This document shows, piece after piece, positions 14,301 to 24,500 of a stretch of 64,000 nucleotides of DNA (within the stretch, counting starts at the first letter, position 1; each line of letters begins with the position of its first letter). The notes beneath the pieces are model-generated. The model worked only from the letters and a program-made list of their open reading frames with translations, was not told the DNA's origin and made no database searches. Location of the stretch: assembly GCA_963575645.1 (NCBI GenBank), contig OY754468.1:3162001-3226000 (forward strand), in the 5' to 3' direction. The DNA is from Xanthostigma xanthostigma. Taxonomy: Eukaryota > Arthropoda > Insecta > Raphidioptera > Raphidiidae. A program made the position numbers and the translations under genes.

Positions 14301-15519
14301 TCCATAATCGAAAAGTGCTAAGGTTTAATAATTTTTTTTATTGATTTAAAGTCTCCTAATTAAATTGAAAAAAATATTAAAATATGCGTAAGACATCGAT
14401 GCTTAACATAGTTAGTTTTCGGAACTGCTGACATTATTTGGTTACTCGCAAAAAATTAAAATGTACTGTTTGCATGCTAGGTTGACATATTTTCCATAAG
14501 ACTACATGTAAAAGTTTTTTTTAATTTCTAACTTTATAAATCTCATAATGATTTTGGATTTTTTACAGAAAATTTTGTCATAAAAAATCTATTAAAAAAA
14601 CTTTATTCAACACGCGTGAGTAATATGTAATTTCGGGACCCTGCTAAATTCGGGAGAAATAATAGATTACTTCATGTTGACGCGTAGAGTGCTAATAATG
14701 AGCCGTACAGTGTGATAATGAATTTTCTGGACCAATAGAAACGCAGTAGGAAGCCCGAGCGTGCAATAATGAAAAAAAAAAACTGCACGCAGCTTCTGGA
14801 CCAATAGGAACGTGGTAGGCGGTATTGTATATATGAAAACAGCATCGCAATTCAGCGAAAGTCATGGCTATCTTGTGTGCATCGAGGGCGCTGGGTACGT
14901 CAATCAATGAAGTGATTTATTATTTTTCCCTCTTTTATCAGGGCCCTGATTACATATTACTCGTGCTAGTTGAATAAAATATTATGTGCGACCATTGATC
15001 GAAGGAGAATATTCCACTCGCGTGCGTTTTACGCTCATGAAATCTTCTCCTTCTCTCACTAGTCGCACAATATACTATTATTTCAGATTTTTTCCATTAT
15101 CTTCGTAAAACGGCTCAACCTCCTTAATGTTTTTTTACAGGTAGTTTATCTTTATGCCTACTCCATAACAATATTTTAAGGACTGGACACATTCAGAAAA
15201 ACCGTAACTCACATCTAAATCCTCATGAACATCAATTGGCAGATGGGTTCGTTTGTTCAGTTTCGGCTTCTTCCCTCTTTTCTTTTTCGCCTCGACTGCA
15301 GGTTGAATCGGTGTTATTTCTTTCGTCGATGTGTCCTGCGCATCGACATCCACTTCGTTATCAGTTTCAGTCTTGATTTCTCTGTTTTCGTCGCCCGTCT
15401 CCGCCGTAGTCGACAATTTAGTTTCGTCCGCCAGCGTTGCGTCTTCCAATCGTTCTTTCAAGTCGGCGAGTTGCTTGTCATCTTTCTCTAACGCCTTGCC
15501 TTCCGCACCGTCGTCTTCT

Positions 15520-15551
<32 letters not shown>

Positions 15552-18500
15552 TTCTTCGTCATCTTCCTCGTCTTCATCCGGTTCTTCTCCGATCCAACCG
15601 CGACAAGACGGCGCTTCACAGAAACATTTCTGAGCCTCTTTACTAACGGGAAAAAATAAAAATTATTACAAAGAAAACATGGGCAAAACTAGGCGATCTG
15701 GAAACGCTTGTTGTTATCCGGGCTGTTGCGCTGATGGCGATTTAAGTAAAATAAAGATCATTGGCGCCATAATTTGACGTTATGCTGTCAGTGTAAACCA
15801 GAAATTCCCAGACTTTTTCTCATAGACCACTTTCATAATTTAGCTGGTTCCGGTGGACCCCCTACAGCTAGATTACTACCATGTTCCCAAAACTCCACAA
15901 AAAATGTGACGATTAGATCCAGCGTTGCCAGACGTCCCGATTTTTAAATCAAAATTAAATGTCCCGCGAGGGACAGGCTCAGTCCCGCTTTTCGGGGATA
16001 ACTTTAAAAGAAGTTAAATCTTCACAGAAATATCATGAATAAGTAATTCTTATAAATAATTATTCTCCTATTGTAAGTTGCAATTTGTAACACTCACTCC
16101 ACAGACTATTGTTCGAAACGCCATATTTTTCTAATGAATAAAATTTTTTGGATTTTGATTTCTGTTTTTTTTTTTTTTTTTTTATTCTGAAGACGAATAA
16201 GACATCAACTATTTAACGATAGGGTAAATCTGATTTAAAATATTATATTTTTATTAAAATACATTTTCTATGGCTATTTTTGCTATCTATTGTCACGTAA
16301 ACGTAATTTTAATTCAAATAAAAAGATAAATATTTGAAAACTTCGGATTATATACGTTTTTTTACTATGTCCCGCTTTCGACGAAAGAATCCCGCTGTTT
16401 TCACTCAAAGAGTTCCAAAATCCCGACTTGACAAAAAAAAAAAACTGGCAACGCTGATTAGATCTAACTATGGAAATTTGCGAAGCTACGAATGGGGAGT
16501 TTTCTAAATGAAATAAGTGAGAATTGATTGGTTAATTAATTAATTGATTGTGCTGTGAGTGGATGTCAAAAAAGTAAAGTTGTCCAATCAAAAAAGTGAT
16601 TCCATCCAACTTTACTTTTTTGACATCTACTCACAGCACAAGGAACCGATCAATTCCTACTTATTTCATTTAGAAAACTCCCCATTCGGAGTGGTAACTG
16701 AATATGGAATATGCAAGTTTTTACAAGTAACAGTCGCTGAGCTTCTCAAAAATACTATCTGCCTACATTGATAGATAAAGTCAAGCCAACATTTTAGTTC
16801 TTCACTACCGAAAGCAGATAAATTTTGGTGGACCCCTGCTTACGAATTGTGAACCCTCATTTTTTTGTCACGCTAACGTAGACCCTCGTCGAGTATCCCG
16901 TCGACCCCTGGGGGTCTACCTGGACCACTTTGGGAACTAAGGGTGTAAACAAATTAATTATTTATATATTGTACGTCATAATTGATAAATAAATAATTCT
17001 AACGTACCTTTTATGTTATGCTATTTATATAACGGTTTACAATCTGAATTTTATTGTATATAAAATTAACAGCAGTTTTCCTTATTAATCACCATAAAAA
17101 CATGTCGCGATTTCCATAAAAAGTTAAATAATTCTCTATTACCCACTAGCGGCGCTAGTAGGCTTCGTGCACACAGTCTATACAGCCGTTTGATATATTT
17201 AATTTTCATGTCAATTTGTATAATACGCGCCACGGATCTAAAAGGTTCGGAAGTTAGTCACAAACAGCGTCACAAAGGCACATTTTTAGAGCCGTTGAGA
17301 CCCCCACCACCTTCCAGCTACCTGCACGGAACGTGCGCTCGTCGGTGATTGGCCGTGATCGCTCGTTGCCTTTGTCACTTGTCGCTTCCCTGCTTTAAAA
17401 TACAGTCGAGTACGCTATTGTCAAGTTGTTATTGCTATTTTAGTTTTGTTGAGATGCGAGTTTGTAGTTTTTCAACAGACTGTACAAGCGCAAGCCCGCA
17501 TTCGCATCTAACTTCCTTTTAGATTCGTGGCGCGTATTATAATCGCGACTAAAGAAGTCTCAGTTAAGGAGGTTGATCCGTTACAGTCCCAATCAAAAGT
17601 AAGTCGAATTCTAAATGGGAACTTTTATAGTTTATAAGTCGATGATACCAATAAATTATTGTCATAAAGGCATAAATAATTTTTTTTTAATATTAATTAA
17701 TTATTTCAGTACTTTATACTTAATGGACTAACTTTTGTATTTTTTGTACAAAGTTAGGTTAAAAAAAATAAATTTATGTAAATATCTGTATTTTATATAT
17801 TTTTTGCAGTAAATAATTGAAAAAAGAAATTAGAAGTAATAAAAATTAAAATTAAATCATTAAAAAGTTGAAAATTCAGTTAAAATTGTCAAGAATAAAA
17901 GTCCATAATCGAAAAGTGCTAAGGTTTAATAATTTTTTTTATTGATTAAAAGTCTCCTAATTAAATTGGAAAAAATATTAAAATGTGCGTAAGACATCGA
18001 TGCTTTACATAGTTAGTTTTCGGAACTGCTGACATTATTTGGTTATTTGCAAAAAATTAAAATGAACAGTTTGCATGCTAGCTTGACATATTTTCCATAA
18101 GACTACATGATAAAGTTTTTTTTAATTTTTAACTTTATAAATCTCCTAATGATTTTGGATTTTTTACAGAAAATTTTGTCATAAAAAAATCTATTAAAAA
18201 AACTTTATTTCAGATTTTTTTCATTATCTTCGTAAAACGGCTCAACCTCCTTAAAAAAAAACAATGTTATTGTCAAAACACTCACCCGTATCTTTGAAAC
18301 TGGTAGTCGAACGTGATCTCGTCTCCTGCTTTGATGCTGGTCCTGGCGAAAAATCCGATCCGCAACTCGCCGAGTACGGTCCACTTTTGAGTTTCGGCGT
18401 TCGGTTCACACGAATGGTTAATGAACCGCGATATGTTGCCTTTCATGGTGGCGTCTATGACTGCGTCGGCCCTCAGCCACATGAAATAGTAGTGTCTGTT

Positions 18501-21500
18501 CTTATCGGCACTGTATACCTCGGCGCGCGCTTCGAATTCTCGCTGACACAGCACCTCCCCGACGTATTCCATAATAAACGCTCCGCTGCACACAGTCAAT
18601 AAATAAATTTAGTTTGTTGACGTGATAACGTCTTATAAATTGATGAAACACCGGCTGCACGCACGAAAAAGAGTAACGTTCCGCAAGCGAGTGCGCGGTA
18701 TAAGCGATAGTCTCTCTCTTCTCGCGTGACGTCAGAGAGTAGTGTGCGTTCAACATTTTTTTTCGGCTGTTCCAGCGAAAGCTACATCTGACAGATGGCC
18801 AGATAAATTATACGGTTTGTTAACAAATATATAATATATACAGATTGTATCAAATCAAAACGGTCCATAGAACATTCTGTGTGTAAGACAGAGACGATAT
18901 TATATAAAGCACTAAAGCAGTAAGTAAGAATGAGATAAATGATCGCTAATAGTTACTGTGGTTATACAATCTGATAGTATCGTCTTTGTTTTCTACAGCA
19001 AAAATCACAATTTTATCAAATGTCAGTATTCACTAGTGAAATTATTGATAAAATGGCTATTTATTACAATCGATTAGGATATTTTTTGGCAGAACGTGGA
19101 GGTCTTTTTGAACATTTAATAAATTAATTATTAAAAGTATTGTTAAAACTTTTGTACCAGATATAAATAATAATACGAATTAATATTACGGTTTAGTTGT
19201 TTTAATTGATAAATTGGTAAAAAGATTTACAGTGTACGTAATTATTTATTTACGTAACCACAGTAACTATTAGCGATCATTTATCTCATTCTTACTTACT
19301 GCTTTATATATCGTCTCTGTCTTACACACAGAATGTTCTATGGACCGTTTTGATTTGATACAATCTGTATACATTCTTTTAAATGTCTTTTATAATTGCT
19401 TAAAAATATGTATTTTGCTTTGGTTGATCAAATTATTAGTCGGTAAAAATATAGTTTGACGGCTACTAAAATTTAGGTTATGTATTATTAAATATGATAT
19501 TCGAGCGGAATACGTTATCACGTAAAACTATCGTCCGTAAACCGACTTTACAGACAACCAATTTTTTTTTTTACGAGGGATGACAAAACTCTTTGGAATC
19601 GATCAATCGAATCAATAATTGATAATGTCTACCGAGGTTGTAGACGAAACATCGGGTAAAAATACCAATGGACCACGGCATACAAGCCCGGAAACTAAGA
19701 AGATTTGGATCAACACCGGCCATGAAAGCCTATTAATAACTATTCGATCTCCGATAATTATTAATCATCGTTTAATTACACGATGTTAGTTTGTTTTTGC
19801 TGATGATGGACACATTTCTCCCGAATGTCCGTCCGATAATAAAATCGTTGTGGTTAAGTGATTAAATTTGATGATATATTATTTTATCGAGAATCGAAGA
19901 ATTATCCACAACTTCAAATAAATAAAATTATCGACTGAAAAAATTGATCGATAATTTTATTCATTTGAAGAGTTCTATTCTGACGTTAATCATAGATTTG
20001 AATTATCAATAACGATAAATTATTATCGAGTAATGAAGCACATCGATCCTACGTGAGTAGGCGCACTCAATTCTAATATCTAATCGAAGTAATAACGAGT
20101 TATTAGGCTATCAATTTTAATTTTTTTACATTGAGTAACCACGGGCAATTCTGGTCATGCGTTCGTCGTCCTTCCCACTAAACTTTTTTCGAAAATAATT
20201 ATTATTGTTCAATAAATAAAATTATCGATCAATTTTTCAGACAATATATTAACAAAAAATATAAAATTAATACATTAACGTCCAAATCCAGATTGAAACG
20301 TTAATGTATTAATTTTATATTTTTTGTTAATATATTGTCTGAAAAATTGGTCGATAATTTTATTTATTGAAGAGTTCTAATCAGACGTTAATCAAAGATT
20401 TGAATTATTATTGTTACTTACTATGGAATGTCTTGCAATGCCCGAATTCCAAATCCTTTCTTCTCAGTGCGAAAAACTTCACAAGCCGCGTATCGTTGAT
20501 TTTGAAACCGTTTATTTGTACACCGATCTCCAACTACGCAATAATTTCCACTGTAAAAAAATATAAAATGTTATACAAATGTTACTTGATTCTCCAGACG
20601 ACATATTGTATAACACACATAGGAAACAATCGATTTTAATTTTGATGTATAGGTATAGTTTAGATCATAGATATATATTAATAGATAGCGGATGCCTATC
20701 CTTGAGCATTGTGCGGAATGGTTCCAATTAGAAGCCATTTTGTACGTGGAAAACGCCGTAAAAAGCGCGCGGGATTCAAAAAGATTAAATATTCTATAAT
20801 ATGATGGAAAAACAATAAAACTCGCAGTAAACAGTGATATTTCGCACCAAAACCTATTTTTATATTGAAACGTTTAAAAAATTACAAAGCTGAGCATAAA
20901 TATAATATAAAAGCTTAGAACATTTTACATTGTCAGATTGGCATCAATGCTTGTCAACCTCGATGCCAAATTGACAATGTAAAATGTTCTAAGCTTTTAC
21001 ATTATGTTTATGCTCAATTTTGTAATTTTTGAAACGTTTCAGTATAAAAATAGGTTTTGGAGCGAAATATCACTGTTTACTGTGAGTTTTGTCGTTTTTC
21101 TCAATAAAATCATATTATAAAATAATTAATATTTTTGAATCTCGCGCGCTTATTACGGCGTTTCCCACTTACAAAATGGCTTCTAAAAGGTACAGGAGGA
21201 GCTAGTGTATCCGCAATCTATTAAATATATCTATGGTTTAGATTATGGATTATAGATTATAGTTCCTAACGCGCTTAACGGAGCGGCAAAGCATTGAAAG
21301 CCTATTACATACATTAAAACCGTGCTGCTTATATCATATTGTGAAGTATAAGTGTATGAATCACGGGCAATTATTTTCGAACCATATAGTTTCAATTAGA
21401 ATCCGACTAAAGATTAGTTTAGATATTTTTTGTAAGAAGGTGTAAGTTTTGGTCGAAAGTAAATTATTTGATCAAACTCTATTTTAGAAGGTGTTGTAAC

Positions 21501-24500
21501 TCCAAGTATCAAATATCGACAAAACAGGAACGCTGATTATCGCTAGAAAATAAATTCTCATTTACGGGCCAATACTTAAAGGGAATTAACTCGTAAAGTC
21601 GACTACTCGTAAACCTTAAAAAAAAAAAAACCTTTGCACTCCGGAAGTGCCGGCGGAAGTGAAAACTTGACTATTAACGTCTTACGAATTTTCGATCAAA
21701 ATGGTTTGTATCATAGATTGCATTTTTATGTACGGTATTTCAACGCTAGATGTCTAACGTTGTATAAATAAAAGTTTTCGTCTTACGCATTTTCGATCAG
21801 GTCACGCATCCCTGACGCAAATATATGCCCTGACGCGAGTTTAACATTTTTTACCCATTACAAAAAAAGTGTACAACGCCGCTAAAGAAGTTTTCACTTC
21901 AAAAATAATAAATTTAAATACCATTCTATCATCAGAAGTCTGTTGAGACAGTCTTCTCCGCAGCCGTATTCCCCTCTTTCGATTTCTTCCTTTGTTAAAA
22001 AACAATCGCACGTCATTTTTTTGGCTTCTTTGCTCGTCATTCTTCCCGTTAAATACTGATTCTCCGATAGATTGATGAACTGGCTCAATCGTTCTTCCAT
22101 TTCGAGATCGTACGGTTGTTTCTCATCCAATTCTTTATCTTAAAATCAATCGATTGTTTTGTCAGTACCAGTTTATAATTACAAAAAAAAAAACAAGTGC
22201 CGACAAGACACGAGACCTTTTTTCTCGATGTTTCGCTTACCATGAAGTTTTTTCATCCCGCAAAGATGTCAATAAGATTGTTTTCGAGAAAAAAAGTGCT
22301 CGTGTTCAGCGAAAACCTGTATCCACACAAAAGTTTCCGTCCGTCTTCAAATGAAACAATTGACAGTAATTTAATATACCTTCAGAGAGAGCAGGTAGAT
22401 CAAGTGTGCCTTGGCCACTTCCGGGACTGCAAGTCGGAGTCAAAACTAACCGATTCAATGCAGTGGTGCCTCCCATCTCTAGTTCGCTCGATCGTCTCCA
22501 ACGCGATTTCACTTTAACGGGTTTTGTCGAATCCGACTCGTAACCACTTAATTGTGTCGGTGTTGAAAACGTCGATGAACCGGACGAAGGACATTTTGAA
22601 TCGCCTTATCCAGAAAAAAAACGAATGGTTAAAGAATCCATTCGATCGAAACGCCACCGATAAAACAAAAACTAACCTTTTTCAGATGCGATGAGTAATT
22701 TCGATCCGATTGCGCCGTCGGGACTTTGTAAATCGGACGGGTCGAAGCCCTGTTTGAGCATCGCTTTCGTGATTCTTCCCAAACTGGCGACGGACGGAGA
22801 TTTGACCAGGCCATGTCCCTGCGATCTTTGTTTCAAAACGCTTATCGATCGGATACGGCTTGATCGTCTTACGCTTGTTTGAGGAGCCGCGTCGTTCGAA
22901 TCTGAGGCCGTCGGACTTTCAGATTCCAACGATATTTTCGTCGAGTCTTCTGGAATATCGGCCGATATTTCGGTTCCGGTCGTTTCCTGTTGGAAATCTG
23001 ATATCGTTTCGGCCGATACCGATGGTGCATTTGTTTCTGACGGTTTTATTTCAGCTACAGAAACAATATACACACAAAAATAATAAATGACCATTTAATT
23101 TATGCTAGGTCCTAGAGGATAAGAATAGCCCACGGCGTTTGTAACCAAGAGACCTAGCTTCCTATGATTGCCGTTGATGTGTATTGTACTTTATTTTATA
23201 GATGTATAAGGTGTACTATTATATAATTGATTTAATTATGTTCAGAAAAACAAATTCATTTGGTGTGGCAGTTATAAACCGTCTCCTGTAGCTATAAGCT
23301 GTCCATATCATAATTCAGAATTGTATTCTTTTTATATTCATAAATTATTCATTATTAAATAAAGAGTTATTTCAAATACTTATTATTCGGTGTATAATTA
23401 ATTAATTAATTATTATTATTGTAATAATACACAACAGCCGTGTTTCGAGACGGACCGTTTTCTGGCGCACGAGAGATGGCGCTGTTACCACTACCTAGGG
23501 AACACTTCGGTTCTTTCCACCTGTTTTCGCCATAGATACCAAAGTTGTTTAACTTCACAGACACTACACACATGTAAGCCATGAACGTGCGTGCGTTACC
23601 CAGTAGCTGACGCCATATTGGTTCATGCGACAGATATCGGTCCACCGCTATGCTCGAGCTGGGTGTCCTGGTTACAGAGTTCGTGGAATGGCTAAACGTG
23701 TAGCAATGCAAGCCCCCAGTTCCCAGGTTCTAATCGAAGAAGTAGTAATAATAATAATCTTTATTTAGGGCACAACAAAGCCAGATGGCTGTGAAAGTCC
23801 CTTTCAGATTTAATATGTACAGCATACGACAATAACAATTATTAATCTATACTAATATATAAAGCTGAAGAGTTTGTTTGTTTGTTTGAACGCGCTAATC
23901 TCAGGAACTACTGGTTCAATTTGAAAAAACAATTTTTTGTTGGATAGCCCATTTATCGAGGAAGGCTATAGGCTAAATAAAATCAGCCTACGACCATTAG
24001 GAGCAGAGCATTAATAAGTTCGTTCCAAGCAGCCGCGAACGGTAATAAAACCGTACACAGTCTTGTTACTGCGCAAGACTGTCTTGCGCAGTATCGATTT
24101 TTGAGCTAGTGCGCAAATTAGTCTTGCGCAGTGACAAGACTGTGTACGGTTTTATTACCGTTCACGGCTGCTTGGAACGAACCTAATGATAAATGTTGCA
24201 AAATGTATCTCAAAAATAAGCTTCTATTCAGGTGAAATGCACTAACTAAATATACTTATATTAGCGTTGTCAGAATACAGCGCCGGCTAGCTCAATCGGT
24301 AGAGCACACGACTGTCAATATCAGGGTCGTAGGGGGAATACATTTTTATTTATTTTTTTTTCTACATTGCTTTCTTCTAAGGCTTACATTTAAATTTATT
24401 GTAATTTTATTTAATTATTAAAAAAAAAATTATTAGTTAAAAAAAGTATAAATACTGCTTTTTATCGACAAAAACTTTTGAACAGTAACTCCGATCAACA

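Larger units (their letters stand above)
13945..15127. mobile_element. TTAAGGAGGTTGA element, copy a, with nested insertions
   Basis: Bounded by TTAAGGAGGTTGA and TCAACCTCCTTAA. Copies b (17564-18254) and c (48022-48721) are about 690-700 bp. This one is longer because other sequence interrupts the ACTTTATT|TCAGATTTTTT region. TTAA at both ends suggests piggyBac-type insertion; no transposase is present. Confidence 0.8.
15799..16942. mobile_element. hAT-like element inside R4 copy 3
   Basis: Perfect 8-bp duplication GTGTAAAC at 15791-15798 and 16943-16950. Ends are CAGAAATTCCCAGAC and, reversed, CCTTAGTTCCCAAAG. It itself contains the element at 15920-16456 and a palindrome. Confidence 0.85.
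15665..17175 (-). repeat. Dispersed repeat R4, copy 3, split by insertions (Set2 intron 6)
   Basis: Reverse-oriented R4, truncated at one end about 22 bases from the exon 7 acceptor. Its GTGTAAAC site is duplicated around the element at 15799-16942. Confidence 0.78.

Noticed and set aside
15331..15646. Serine-rich and leucine-rich plus-strand frames
   Set aside because: Antisense readings of the poly-Glu tract in Set2 exon 7.
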